Below are positions 17,701 to 25,874 of a stretch of 64,000 nt of DNA, piece after piece. Within the stretch, counting starts at the first letter, position 1. Each line of letters starts with the position of its first letter. A model generated the notes under the pieces. That model did no database searches, was not told the origin of the DNA, and saw only the letters and a list, made by a program, of their open reading frames with translations. Both the position numbers and the translations under genes were made by a program. This DNA is from Clostridium minihomine (lineage in GTDB: Bacteria > Bacillota > Clostridia > Oscillospirales > Acutalibacteraceae): positions 186,001 to 250,000 of the forward strand of contig NZ_OEQH01000003.1 of the NCBI RefSeq assembly GCF_900240385.1. Reading direction: 5' to 3'.

Positions 17701-19155
17701 TTATCCCTCCTTTATCACGTTGAGCCGGGTTAGCTCCAGATCCTCCGGGCCTGTTAAAAAGCAGCCCTTTTCTTTTGCATATTCGATGTATTCCAAAATT
17801 TCTTTCGTAATCAGTTCTCCCGGGGCCAGAATGGGGATGCCCGGCGGGTAGCACATCACAAATTCACTGCAAATCCTTCCTGTGCTCTGAGGAAGGAGCA
17901 AAGATTCCTTTTCCGAATAAAAAGCCCGCTGAGGCGGAACTGCCACAATGGGGGTGATGTATTCCGCCCGCAGCATACCAGTTTTGTCCCGCTTGTAATT
18001 GCGGCGGATTTCCGCCAACGCGCTGACCAGCCGCTCCAAGTCCCGACGGCGGTCGCCCACGGAAAGATAGGCCAGAATATTGCCCAAATCGCCGAATTCC
18101 ACTTGGATATCGTACTCATCCCGCAGGATGTCGTAAACCTCGATTCCGGCCAAACCCAATTCCAGTGTGTTGACAGACAACTTGGTGGCATCAAAATCAA
18201 AAACAGTATCACCATTTATGAGTTCCCGGGAATAGGCATAATAGTCACCGATTTGGTTGATTTCCTCCCGGGCGTATTCCGCCATATCCAGCACCTGACG
18301 GAAAATCTGTTTTCCTTCGGTAGCTAGCTTTTTGCGGGAAATGTCCAGGCTGGAAAGTAACAGATAAGACCCACTGGTGGTTTGTGTCAGGTTGATAATC
18401 TGCCGCACATAGCCTTCGTTCACATTATCCCCCAGCAGCAAAAAGGAGCTTTGGGTCAAAGAACCGCCGGATTTGTGCATGCTGACCGAAGCCATATCTG
18501 CGCCGGCCTTCATAGCGCATATGGGTAAATTTTCCCCGAAATACAGGTGGGTTCCGTGGGCTTCGTCTGCCAGTACCAGCATCCCATTTTTGTGAGCCAA
18601 CTCTGTAATGGCTTTCAGGTTCGAGCAAATCCCGTAATAGGTGGGGTTATTCACCAGCACCGCCTTGGCCTCGGGATGCTCCCGCATGGCCTTCTCTACA
18701 GCAGACAGGGTCATACCCAGAGAGATTCCCAGCCGGTGATCCATTTCCGGATTGACATAGACAGGGATGGCTCCACACAGAATCAGTGCATTGATGACGC
18801 TGCGGTGTACGTTGCGGGGCAGAATGATTTTGTCCCCTTGTCCCGCGGCGGACATCACCATGGCCTGCACGGACGAGGTGGTGCCGTTCACCATGAAAAA
18901 GGCATGGGCAGCGCCAAAGGCATCTGCGGCCAGTTCTTCTGCTTCTTTTATCACAGAAACCGGGTGACACAGGTTATCCAGGGGTTTCATGGAATTGACG
19001 TCCAACTCCATGCATCGCTCCCCTAAAAACTGAGTCAGTTCCGGGTTTCCGCGCCCGTGCTTGTGTCCCGGCACATCAAAGGGAACCACCCGCTGGGACT
19101 GAAATTCCAGCAGTGCCTGCTGAATCGGCATACGGTTTTGGTCTAGCTTGCTCAA
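17701..19155 (-). CDS. speA: Arginine decarboxylase (fold-type I Orn/Lys/Arg decarboxylase)
   Basis: 484 residues. A PLP-dependent decarboxylase of the short Bacillus SpeA type, without the N-terminal wing domain of the inducible enterobacterial enzymes. The PLP lysine is K228 in SVSMHKSGGSLTQSS; DVPGHKHGRG near the start, ADEAHGTH, and PPGIPILAPGE near the C-terminus are family signatures. Lysine decarboxylases share these motifs, so substrate is inferred from the neighbouring agmatinase: arginine to agmatine to putrescine. It lies 30 nt after speD and runs into speE. Confidence 0.9.
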   Translation of the reverse strand: MSKLDQNRMPIQQALLEFQSQRVVPFDVPGHKHGRGNPELTQFLGERCMELDVNSMKPLDNLCHPVSVIKEAEELAADAFGAAHAFFMVNGTTSSVQAMVMSAAGQGDKIILPRNVHRSVINALILCGAIPVYVNPEMDHRLGISLGMTLSAVEKAMREHPEAKAVLVNNPTYYGICSNLKAITELAHKNGMLVLADEAHGTHLYFGENLPICAMKAGADMASVSMHKSGGSLTQSSFLLLGDNVNEGYVRQIINLTQTTSGSYLLLSSLDISRKKLATEGKQIFRQVLDMAEYAREEINQIGDYYAYSRELINGDTVFDFDATKLSVNTLELGLAGIEVYDILRDEYDIQVEFGDLGNILAYLSVGDRRRDLERLVSALAEIRRNYKRDKTGMLRAEYITPIVAVPPQRAFYSEKESLLLPQSTGRICSEFVMCYPPGIPILAPGELITKEILEYIEYAKEKGCFLTGPEDLELTRLNVIKEG

Positions 19156-19185
19156 TGGGCTCCTCCTTTTAAAACAGGTTCATCG

Positions 19186-19974
19186 TCAGTACACGTTGCT
19201 TCCGGTGAAAATTTCAATCATTTCCCGCCGCAGACTGTCCGAAATTTTCAGTCGGGTTTGAGGCGGGATTTCGTACACATCGGTATTAAAGAGATAGTTT
19301 TGCAGGTTGATGTCTTTAATCAGCATTTTGGTATGGAACAAATTGGACTGGTAAACATTGAGATCAATCGCGTCGTATTTCCGCAGGGTTTTGTCGTCAA
19401 TATAATCCTGAATCGACGTCATTTTGTGATCCATAAACAGTTTTTTTCCGGTAACGTCCCGGGTAAATCCGCGCACCCGATAGTCCATGGTGATAATATC
19501 GGAATCAAAGCTGCCGATAAGATAATCCAGCGTGCTGAGGGGTGTAATTTCCCCGCAGGTGGCCACGTCGATGTCGACCCGAAAGGTGGCAAGAAAGGTA
19601 TCCGGATGGTATTCCGGATAGGTATGCACCGTTACATGACTTTTATCCAGATGTGCCACCATGGTTTCGCCCATCAAGTCGGCATGGGTGCGGGATTGGC
19701 GGCCTGTCAGCATAGATTCTTCTGCGATTAGAAAGGTAACACTGGCGCCCTGAGGATCGTAATCCTGTTTCGAGATGTTCAGCACATGAGCGCCGATCAT
19801 TTCGGTAACCTTCTCCAGAATGCCGGTCAGCCGTTCGGAATTGTACTGCTCGTCAATATAGGCGATATAGTCCCGCTGTTCCCGTTCGCTTTTGGCATAG
19901 CAGACATCGTAAATATTAAAGCTGAGAGATTTGGTCAGGTTGTTAAACCCATATAATTTCAATTTGTTTTCCAT
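19186..19974 (-). CDS. speD: S-adenosylmethionine decarboxylase proenzyme, long enterobacterial type
   Basis: 262 residues. Produces the aminopropyl donor for SpeE. The pyruvoyl group arises by self-cleavage at the serine of [11 protein letters not shown] (S112), the same position as in the E. coli enzyme. Other strongly conserved blocks are [40 protein letters not shown], and a C-terminal REMIEIFTG. The ATG at 19974 follows AGGTG with a short spacer; a longer frame to 20031 would start inside a terminator-like hairpin. It is the first gene of the polyamine operon. Confidence 0.95.
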   Translation of the reverse strand: MENKLKLYGFNNLTKSLSFNIYDVCYAKSEREQRDYIAYIDEQYNSERLTGILEKVTEMIGAHVLNISKQDYDPQGASVTFLIAEESMLTGRQSRTHADLMGETMVAHLDKSHVTVHTYPEYHPDTFLATFRVDIDVATCGEITPLSTLDYLIGSFDSDIITMDYRVRGFTRDVTGKKLFMDHKMTSIQDYIDDKTLRKYDAIDLNVYQSNLFHTKMLIKDINLQNYLFNTDVYEIPPQTRLKISDSLRREMIEIFTGSNVY

Positions 19975-20009
19975 ACCATCACCTGATTTCTGGTGTATTT
20001 TTTGCCGAA

Positions 20010-20066
20010 TAAAATAAAAAAACTCAAGCAAAAAGAACGGCCAGCGCCGTTTTTTACACTTGAGTT
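20010..20066 (-). terminator. Terminator-like hairpin in front of speD (attenuator candidate)
   Basis: Read on the minus strand, outer arms AACTCAAG (20066-20059) and CTTGAGTT (20028-20021) enclose a second stem AACGG/CCGTT, followed by a T-rich tract (20020-20011). It lies about 36 nt before the speD ATG. Any transcript entering from upstream on the minus strand must pass it, so it either ends an upstream RNA or attenuates the polyamine operon. Confidence 0.65.
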
Positions 20067-20094
20067 GCGGTTTCTACTGATTTTGTTTTATTTC

Positions 20095-20450
20095 GAACGG
20101 GGTGCGCGCAAACGCAAAGTACCCCCGTTGTTATTTATTCAAAAAAGGTAGAGATTTAGAGTCTATATAGCAAGAACTTACTTTTACTACTCTTATTGAT
20201 TGTTTCACAAGTGTAATGTGCTGGCGCACACGGTTTATAGTAACCAACTTATAAAATTTGAGCAACGGCTCAATCAATAAGGCAACGAAAGTTGCCAATC
20301 GGCATTTGACCTAGCTGTCCGTATGGCATTCGATTCCCTTTGGCAAACAGGCCAAAAGGAATGGTCAAAAGAAGTTTTTGCCGTGCAGGCCAAAAAACGG
20401 CTCACACTGAAAATAGGCTTTCATCCTACTTTTTTCTTCGAGTTGCATTT
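20095..20450. ncRNA. Unclassified hairpin-rich element upstream of the polyamine operon
   Basis: About 350 bases without a credible gene but with dense complementarity. AACGGGG..CCCCGTT spans about 20096-20130. A perfect 10-bp long-range pair, TTATTGATTG (20193-20202) with CAATCAATAA (20271-20280), encloses TTGAGC-AACG-GCTCAA (20257-20272) and GTG..TGTGCTGGCGCACAC. GGCAAC-GAAA-GTTGCC (20281-20296) has a GNRA loop. Two more stems (near 20335-20360 and 20378-20395) follow. On the plus strand the loops are purine-rich, which favours a plus-strand RNA; on the minus strand it would be the speD leader. I do not recognise an Rfam family. Confidence 0.45.
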
Positions 20451-20755
20451 TACTATAAATGGTTCTAAAATGCAAGGAAAAAATAATTTATTTTTTCTGA
20501 ATTTGATTATTTGCGCGAAAAAACAAAAATTGAGGAATGGAACTGTATGCCGGACAAGTACACATGTCCTAAAGCGACAAATTCCGCAATGTGAAATTTC
20601 GGTGTATTTTATTGCAATAATTAACTAAATTTGGCAGCAGAATCGGTAGCATCTGATCGCAATATTTTTTATAAAGTTGAAATATCATGTCATTTTTGAG
20701 GGTTTATTGTATAATTTTCTCAAAAAAATCTTGGATTATTAATCCCATTTTTCTA
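20451..20755. other. AT-rich gene-free stretch between structured element and hydrogenase promoter
   Basis: No coding frame, terminator or known RNA is evident. One interrupted inverted repeat, GGACA-N8-TGTCC, lies at 20554-20571 and could be a protein-binding site. Otherwise I see only AT-rich DNA. Confidence 0.3.
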
Positions 20756-20786
20756 TTGTTATTATACAGTCGAAATGTTATAATAA
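20756..20786 (+). promoter_or_regulatory. Promoter and overlapping dyad of the hydrogenase gene
   Basis: TTGTTA (20756-20761), a 17-nt spacer and TATAAT (20779-20784). An inverted repeat TTATTATA (20759-20766) and TATAATAA (20779-20786) overlaps both elements, as an operator would. The regulator is unknown. The site does not match the usual Rex operator well. Confidence 0.55.
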
Positions 20787-20798
20787 TCACAAAGATAA

Positions 20799-20859
20799 CT
20801 TAAAGTTTATTCCGTGATCTCTTCAAAGAGGAAGCGCGGAATCTTTTTCATGCTTTAAG
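20799..20859 (+). terminator. Leader hairpin / attenuator candidate of the hydrogenase gene
   Basis: Nested stems: CTTAAAG (20799-20805) with CTTTAAG (20853-20859), enclosing ATTCCG (20809-20814) with CGGAAT (20837-20842) and an apical CTCT-TCAA-AGAG. The inner hairpin is followed by CTTTTTC, so it could act as an intrinsic terminator in the leader 45 nt before the start codon, with the outer pair as an alternative fold. Confidence 0.5.
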
Positions 20860-20903
20860 CTGTACGCAGGAAAAATACAATTAGAGGTAGGGTGGACATT
20901 TGA

Positions 20904-22352
20904 ATGAAATATGATAACGACGCCAAACAATTGAAATACAGAGTATTGTCTTCCGTAGCACGCCTTAGTTATGAAGAGCAGCTGTCAGAACATATGGGGG
21001 ATATCCCTTATGAAATCATTCCCGGCCCGCAGCCCGCTTTCCGCTGCTGTATTTACCGCGAACGCGAAATTATTCGGGAACGAGTAACGGCGGCCTGCGG
21101 ACAGGATTTGCCCCAGCAGGAATCCGGACAGATTGTGGGTGTTTTGCCCGCTGCCTGTGAAGGATGTCCTATCAACCGTTTTAACGTAACAGACAACTGT
21201 CAGAAGTGTCTTGCCAAAAAGTGTGTTGCTGCATGTCCGTTCGGTGCGGTTTCCGTAACCGGGCGCGGCGCATATATCGACCCTGCCAAGTGTAAGGAGT
21301 GTGGCCGCTGTGCTGCGGCATGTCCTTATAATGCCATTTCAGACACCATGCGGCCCTGCCTGCGCTCCTGTCCGGTCAATGCCATTACCATGGATGAATA
21401 CCGGTTGGCGGCCATTGATTACAGCCGCTGCATCAGTTGTGGTGCCTGTATGGCGGGCTGTCCTTTTGGGGCTATTACCGATCGCTCCAGCCTGGTGTCG
21501 GTGATTGAAACCATTCGGTCTGATAAAACCGTATATGCCATTTTTGCCCCCGCGATTGAAGGCCATTTCGGCACAGCCAATGTGGGCCAGCTGAAAGAGG
21601 GGCTTCGCCAGCTGGGTTTTGATAAAGTAGTGGAAGTTTCTTTGGGTGCGGATGCCACCGCATATCACGAGGCGCAGGAACTGAAAGAAGTGCTTGCAGA
21701 AAGCAAAAAGATGACGACTTCCTGCTGCCCGGCTTTTGTGGATATGATTGAGAAGCATTTCCCCAAACTGGAACCGAATATTTCACATACGGCATCCCCC
21801 ATGACAATGACTGTCCGGTACTTAAAGGAAAGCGATCCCGATGCCATGGTGGTGTTTTTCGGCCCCTGTGTGGCCAAAAAGCTGGAAATTAAAAAGGCAG
21901 AGGATTCTGCCGATTATGTCATGACCTTTGAAGAATTAGCCGCTATGTTTGATGCCAAGGGAATTGATGTGGAAAAACTGGAAGTGGAAAACGAGCAGGA
22001 CGGAAGCATTAAGGGCAAAAACTTTGCAGTCAGCGGCGGCGTAACGGCGGCTGTGGAAGCTGCCCTGAAAGAAGAAGGCTTTGATCAGGCAGTTTCCTGC
22101 GTCAAATGCAACGGTGCCAAGGAATGCAAAAAGCAGCTGATGGTGATGAATGCCGGCCGTATGCAGGAAGATTTGATTGAAGGAATGGCCTGCGAAGGCG
22201 GATGCGTTGCCGGGCCCGGCGGTGTAGAGCCGGTTCAGAAGCTGATGAAAAACCGCCAGAAGCTTTTGGCACAGGCGGATAAGCGCGGAATTAAAGAAAA
22301 TGTCCATGAGATTCACGATTTAACGCGTATTAAAATGGAGCAAAGAGCATAA
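20904..22352 (+). CDS. Monomeric [FeFe]-hydrogenase (group B-like)
   Basis: 482 residues. Catalyses reversible H2 formation, usually re-oxidising ferredoxin in fermentative anaerobes. An N-terminal ferredoxin-like region has cysteine clusters at about 85-111, 130-156 and 176-186, enough for several [4Fe-4S] clusters. The H-cluster motifs are TSCCPAF (272-278), GPCVAKK (320-326) and ACEGGC (C429, C433). The variant motifs (CCPAF, GPC rather than CCPGW, MPC) match the less-studied group B enzymes rather than classical HydA1. No maturases (HydE, F, G) lie in this window. No signal peptide is visible, so it is cytoplasmic. Confidence 0.92.
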   Translation: MKYDNDAKQLKYRVLSSVARLSYEEQLSEHMGDIPYEIIPGPQPAFRCCIYREREIIRERVTAACGQDLPQQESGQIVGVLPAACEGCPINRFNVTDNCQKCLAKKCVAACPFGAVSVTGRGAYIDPAKCKECGRCAAACPYNAISDTMRPCLRSCPVNAITMDEYRLAAIDYSRCISCGACMAGCPFGAITDRSSLVSVIETIRSDKTVYAIFAPAIEGHFGTANVGQLKEGLRQLGFDKVVEVSLGADATAYHEAQELKEVLAESKKMTTSCCPAFVDMIEKHFPKLEPNISHTASPMTMTVRYLKESDPDAMVVFFGPCVAKKLEIKKAEDSADYVMTFEELAAMFDAKGIDVEKLEVENEQDGSIKGKNFAVSGGVTAAVEAALKEEGFDQAVSCVKCNGAKECKKQLMVMNAGRMQEDLIEGMACEGGCVAGPGGVEPVQKLMKNRQKLLAQADKRGIKENVHEIHDLTRIKMEQRA

Positions 22353-22388
22353 TAGAATAGAGAAGAAAAAAGGGAGGCATGTCTGCTG

Positions 22389-23297
22389 ATGGAGGCTGTT
22401 ACCGCGCTGAATTTGCAGAAATCCTATGACGGAAAAACCAATGCACTTGAGGAGCTCACTTTTCGGGTTCCTCAAGGAGGCGTTTGTGGTTTTTTGGGCC
22501 CGAATGGCGCCGGTAAAACAACAACGGTAAAGCTTCTAACGGGACTTTTGCGGCCCACATCGGGGGAATGCTCGGTGATGGGCCTTTCTCCGCAAAAGGA
22601 GCCGGAAAAGGTTCATGCGCTATGTGGCGTCATGACCGAAACGGCTCGAATGTATCAAAATATGACCGGGCAGCAAAACCTGGTGTTTTTTGGGCAGACT
22701 GCGGGGCTTACCCAGTCTCAGGCCAAAGAGCGGGCAGAGGTTTTGCTGCGGGAACTGGATTTGTGGGGAGCCAGGGATAAGAAAGCAGGCCGGTACTCTA
22801 CCGGAATGCTTCAGCGTTTGTCACTGGCCCGTGCTTTGGTGCATGAGCCGCAGGTTCTTTTTTTGGACGAGCCCACCAGCGGCCTTGACCCGGAATCTGC
22901 TCAGGCTGTCAATGAAATGATCTCCGCTTTGGCTAGAAAAAGCGGAGTTACTGTTTTTTTGTGTACTCATCAGCTTCGCTATGCGCAGGATCTGTGCACT
23001 ACCTATGGGCTTTTGTATCAGGGCAAGTTGATCTCATCGGGGGATTTTCAAACGATATGTGAAGCGGCCGGCTGCCACATTAAGGCGGGGATACGCACCG
23101 AGCCGGAGCAAATTTTGCATGGGTTTGTAAAAAACGGAGATTTTTGGGAAATAGATATTGCTTCAGAAGAAGAAATGGCTGCCATTCTGCGGGATTTGGT
23201 GACGCAGGATATCCCGGTTTATGAGGCCCGCCTGCTGCGGCCTACTTTGGAGGACGTGTATTTTTCCTGTATTCGGGATCAGGAGGTGGCACAATGA
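22389..23297 (+). CDS. ABC transporter ATP-binding protein (ABC-2 / NatA-like)
   Basis: 302 residues. Walker A GPNGAGKTT (near residue 39-47), signature YSTGMLQRLSLA, Walker B VLFLDEPTSGLDP and the H-loop TH are intact. A C-terminal extension of about 90 residues is typical of NatA/CcmA-type exporters. It pairs with the permease that starts 4 nt inside its end, forming a two-gene exporter. The substrate cannot be read from sequence; sodium or drug export is common in this family. The ATG at 22389 is the only plausible start, with AGGGAGG upstream. Confidence 0.9.
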   Translation: MEAVTALNLQKSYDGKTNALEELTFRVPQGGVCGFLGPNGAGKTTTVKLLTGLLRPTSGECSVMGLSPQKEPEKVHALCGVMTETARMYQNMTGQQNLVFFGQTAGLTQSQAKERAEVLLRELDLWGARDKKAGRYSTGMLQRLSLARALVHEPQVLFLDEPTSGLDPESAQAVNEMISALARKSGVTVFLCTHQLRYAQDLCTTYGLLYQGKLISSGDFQTICEAAGCHIKAGIRTEPEQILHGFVKNGDFWEIDIASEEEMAAILRDLVTQDIPVYEARLLRPTLEDVYFSCIRDQEVAQ

Positions 23298-24097
23298 AGC
23301 TTTTGACAGAGTCAGAGATGGCAGTGGTGAAAAAGGATTTTCACGAGGTCTGGCATCTTCCCAGTGTGCGGGGAACCTTAATTGCTTTGCCGTTATGCCT
23401 GGTGGTGGTACTGCCGATTTTGTATCTTGTAATGATTTTATATGCCCCTGCAGATCAGATGAATGGGGTGCAGAATATGATGCAGCTGATGCCCCCGGAA
23501 CTGGTTGGGTATTTTAACACGCAGCAGTCTTTGTATTATTTGATGATCAATGTAATTTGCCCCATGTTTTTTCTGATGATTCCCCTGATGTCGTCCACTA
23601 CCTCGGCAGCGGCCAGCTTTGTGGGCGAAAAAGAGCGGGGCACAATTGAAACGCTTTTGCTGACGCCTTTATCGGTGCGCAGTTTGTTTAAAGCAAAAAT
23701 AGCAGGGTGTGTTTTTGTTTCTTTTTTCATCACAGCCTTTTCTTTTGTGGTGTTTTCCATTGTGGCAGCTGCGGGAAATCTGATTTTGGATATGCCGTTT
23801 TTTCTGAATTGGAATTGGCTGGCGCTGGTTTTGGTGTTGGCGCCTGCTGCAACTATTTTTGGCGTAATCTTTATGGTGCTGGTGTCTGGGCATTCCAAAA
23901 GTTATTTGGAATCCATGCAGCTTTCGGGTTTTGTGGTTTTGCCTTTGGTGCTTTTGCTCATTGGCCAGTTTACCGGGCTGGTGTATCTCAATGCATTGAC
24001 CTTGTTACTTTTGGGGCTGGTTTTGATTGTGCTTGATATTGTGCTGCTGTTTTTGTCTGCCCGAAAATTTCATTCGGAAACTCTTTTGAAAAAATAA
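23294..24097 (+). CDS. ABC-2 type transporter permease (NatB-like)
   Basis: 267 residues with six hydrophobic segments, and VGEKERGTIETLLLTPLS between the second and third, the hallmark of NatB/CcmB-type ABC-2 permeases. It overlaps the ATPase gene by 4 nt (ATGA). The pair probably forms an exporter with two copies of each subunit. Substrate unknown. Confidence 0.88.
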   Translation: MKLLTESEMAVVKKDFHEVWHLPSVRGTLIALPLCLVVVLPILYLVMILYAPADQMNGVQNMMQLMPPELVGYFNTQQSLYYLMINVICPMFFLMIPLMSSTTSAAASFVGEKERGTIETLLLTPLSVRSLFKAKIAGCVFVSFFITAFSFVVFSIVAAAGNLILDMPFFLNWNWLALVLVLAPAATIFGVIFMVLVSGHSKSYLESMQLSGFVVLPLVLLLIGQFTGLVYLNALTLLLLGLVLIVLDIVLLFLSARKFHSETLLKK

Positions 24098-24129
24098 AGT
24101 TTTGTTTGAGTTTTAGCACTTGATTCAAA

Positions 24130-24170
24130 CAAGCCAAGCTTTTTTTAAAGCCTTGGCTTGTTTCCTTTTT
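24130..24170 (+). terminator. Intrinsic terminator after the ABC exporter
   Basis: CAAGCCAAG (24130-24138) pairs with CTTGGCTTG (24152-24160), followed by TTTCCTTTTT. Confidence 0.88.
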
Positions 24171-24233
24171 GTCGTTGTAGTATAATGAATAACGTTTTTT
24201 ATCAATTACAGTATTTGATGGGAGGGTGATTGT

Positions 24234-25079
24234 GTGGCTGCGGATTTGCATTGCCATACAAGGATGTCCGACGGCTCTATCGCGATTGATGAGCTGGTTT
24301 TGCTGGCAAAAAATAAGGGGATCGGTACAATTGCGGTAACTGATCACGATACGTTTGCCGGTGCAACTCGGGCAAAAATTTTTGGTGACCGTCACGGTGT
24401 GGAAGTCATTCAGGGAATAGAAATTTCTGCTTATGATAACGACCGGGACAGAAAAGTACATATTTTGGGGTATTGTTGTGAAAGTCCTGACCGGCTTGAG
24501 GGGCTATGTAAAAAGATTGGAGAATCCCGGCGCATGGCGGCCAATATCATGATGCAAAAAGTGATGCGGCTGTATCCCATTCCTGCGGAAATGGTGATGC
24601 GCAGAGCGCAGGGGTGCACTAATATTTATAAACAGCACATTATGCATGCGTTAATTGATGCGGGCTATACCACAGAAATGTTTGGTTCTTTGTTTCAAAA
24701 GCTATTTAATCCCCGCGGTGGGTTGGCCTATTGCCCGATTGAATATCCGGATGTCCATGATGTGATTAAACAAATTCATGGTGCCGGGGGATTGGCAGTT
24801 ATGGCGCATCCCGGTCAGTATGACGGGCATGATCTGATGATGGAGCTGGCAGACTCCGGTGAAATTGACGGAATTGAGGTTTGGCATCCTGTGCACAAAA
24901 AAGAGGATATTCCCCAGTATGTGGCACTGGCCAGGCTAAAAGGTCTTTTGATGACCGGCGGATCAGATTTTCATGGAATGTACACGTCGCATCCCTGTGC
25001 ATTGGGGGCCTTTTTGACACCGGATGAACAGCTGAGCGAACTCAAGAAAAGAAAAAAATTATTAAAAGCCAACGGATAA
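24234..25079 (+). CDS. PHP-domain phosphoesterase (TrpH/RNase AM-like)
   Basis: 281 residues. All PHP metal-binding motifs are present: DLHCHTRMSDG (4-14), VTDHDTF, GIEIS, a central His-containing region, MAHPGQY and GSDFHG near the C-terminus. Close relatives hydrolyse 3',5'-bisphosphonucleotides or trim RNA 5' ends. The exact substrate here is not determinable. It starts with GTG after GGGAGGGTG and stands alone. TATAAT at 24181-24186, just after the terminator, may be its promoter. Confidence 0.85.
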   Translation: MAADLHCHTRMSDGSIAIDELVLLAKNKGIGTIAVTDHDTFAGATRAKIFGDRHGVEVIQGIEISAYDNDRDRKVHILGYCCESPDRLEGLCKKIGESRRMAANIMMQKVMRLYPIPAEMVMRRAQGCTNIYKQHIMHALIDAGYTTEMFGSLFQKLFNPRGGLAYCPIEYPDVHDVIKQIHGAGGLAVMAHPGQYDGHDLMMELADSGEIDGIEVWHPVHKKEDIPQYVALARLKGLLMTGGSDFHGMYTSHPCALGAFLTPDEQLSELKKRKKLLKANG

Positions 25080-25310
25080 GATTTCTATAGCAAATGTGAG
25101 GCTGCAAAATGGCAAACACCGTGATTTGTTTCAAGAGAAGCTTCGAATGAAAAAATTTTGCAGGCAATTTGCTGACGGTGTGCTGTGTCAGAAATAATTG
25201 TTGGCAGTCAGGCAAATGAACGTGTTTTGAATCCCAAAAATAAAATAGCGGGAATTTACATGAAGTGGGCGATAGGCGCCTTTCTTGTTTTTTCTGGGCA
25301 AACGAAAAAA
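25080..25310. other. Gene-free stretch after the PHP gene
   Basis: No coding frame with a ribosome site. An imperfect long-range inverted repeat with arms ACACCGT and ACGGTGT (about 25116-25183) may be a small repeat element or RNA hairpin. Nothing else is recognised. Confidence 0.3.
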
Positions 25311-25340
25311 GAGCTGTGGGGTTTCCACAGCTCCTTTTTG
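25311..25340. terminator. Terminator of the Gly/Cys-rich small gene
   Basis: GAGCTGTGG (25311-25319) and CCACAGCTC (25325-25333) form a perfect 9-bp stem, with an A-run before and a T-run after. It works for the minus-strand small gene at 25373-25525. Confidence 0.82.
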
Positions 25341-25372
25341 CGTGCGTGTGAGATTAAGTGCTGAACTAAGAT

Positions 25373-25525
25373 TTAGCAGCAGCCGCCACAACCGCCACAA
25401 CCGCCACAATCATTGCCACAGCCGCCACCGCAGCTATTGCCGCCCCAGCCACCGCAGCAGCACAAAATGAGGATTAAAATGATGATCCAGCTGCAGCCGC
25501 CGCCACCAAAGTTATTGTTACACAT
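25373..25525 (-). CDS. Gly/Cys-rich small membrane-inserting protein, 50 residues
   Basis: A short frame not usually called: ATG at 25525 with AGGAGG 9 nt upstream, TAA at 25373-25375. The product has 12 Cys and 18 Gly in 50 residues. It begins MCNNNFGGGGCSW, has a short hydrophobic core (W13 to L21, mostly Ile/Leu) ending in C22-C23-C24, and then repeats of GG[NC] with a terminal CGGCGGCGGCC pattern. The layout (Gly-rich head, hydrophobic core, small-residue tail) recalls YjcZ-type small sporulation proteins, but the cysteine content is much higher. Metal binding or spore-coat cross-linking is possible; neither is shown. A terminator follows. Confidence 0.75.
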   Translation of the reverse strand: MCNNNFGGGGCSWIIILILILCCCGGWGGNSCGGGCGNDCGGCGGCGGCC

Positions 25526-25774
25526 TATTGTATTCCTCCTTTCGGTTTACACTATAGTATATTGCAAATGGAGAAATGGTGTTACAATAATTTTTCTCGC
25601 TCATTTTTAAAATATATTCTTCAACTGTAGAATTATAAAGGCAGAGAAATGAACTGGTCAGAATAAAATAAGAATAGGGTGACTACACTTTAAAATGCAA
25701 GAGATTTCTTAAAATCATTTGAAAATCGTTTCTAAGAAAAGATAGTTGGAGATAATTTGGAAAATTAAATTCAA
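25526..25774. other. Intergenic region between the small Cys-rich gene and ctsR
   Basis: Divergent control region, AT-rich. It should hold the minus-strand promoter of the Cys-rich gene (a TATACT-like element lies just upstream of its AGGAGG), but no confident -35 is seen. No gene. Confidence 0.35.
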
Positions 25775-25847
25775 TTTGACTTTAACTGACCTTGACGAAT
25801 CAGTTTGAGATCTCTATAATAAAAACATAAAGTCAAAGAAAGTCAAA
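25775..25847 (+). promoter_or_regulatory. ctsR promoter with CtsR operators
   Basis: A strong SigA promoter, TTGACG (25792-25797), 17 nt, TATAAT (25815-25820). A perfect CtsR heptad repeat, AGTCAAA-GAA-AGTCAAA, lies at 25831-25847 near the transcription start. A second, imperfect site in the other orientation (TTTGACT-TTA-ACTGACC, 25775-25791) abuts the -35. This shows classical autorepression of the heat-shock operon by CtsR. Confidence 0.9.
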
Positions 25848-25874
25848 ATCAAAAACCGGATTGGACGGATCGAC

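Noticed and set aside
20098-20130. c-di-GMP-I or T-box element on account of GCAAACGCAAAG
   Set aside because: Only an isolated similarity; the other conserved parts of either element are absent.
20759-20786. Rex operator in front of the hydrogenase
   Set aside because: The dyad TTATTATA-N12-TATAATAA lacks the TTGTTAA-type ends expected for Rex.
25376-25420. Short tandem repeat or CRISPR-like pattern (GCCACAACC units)
   Set aside because: It codes for Cys-Gly-Gly repeats of the small protein at 25373-25525; units are far too short for CRISPR.
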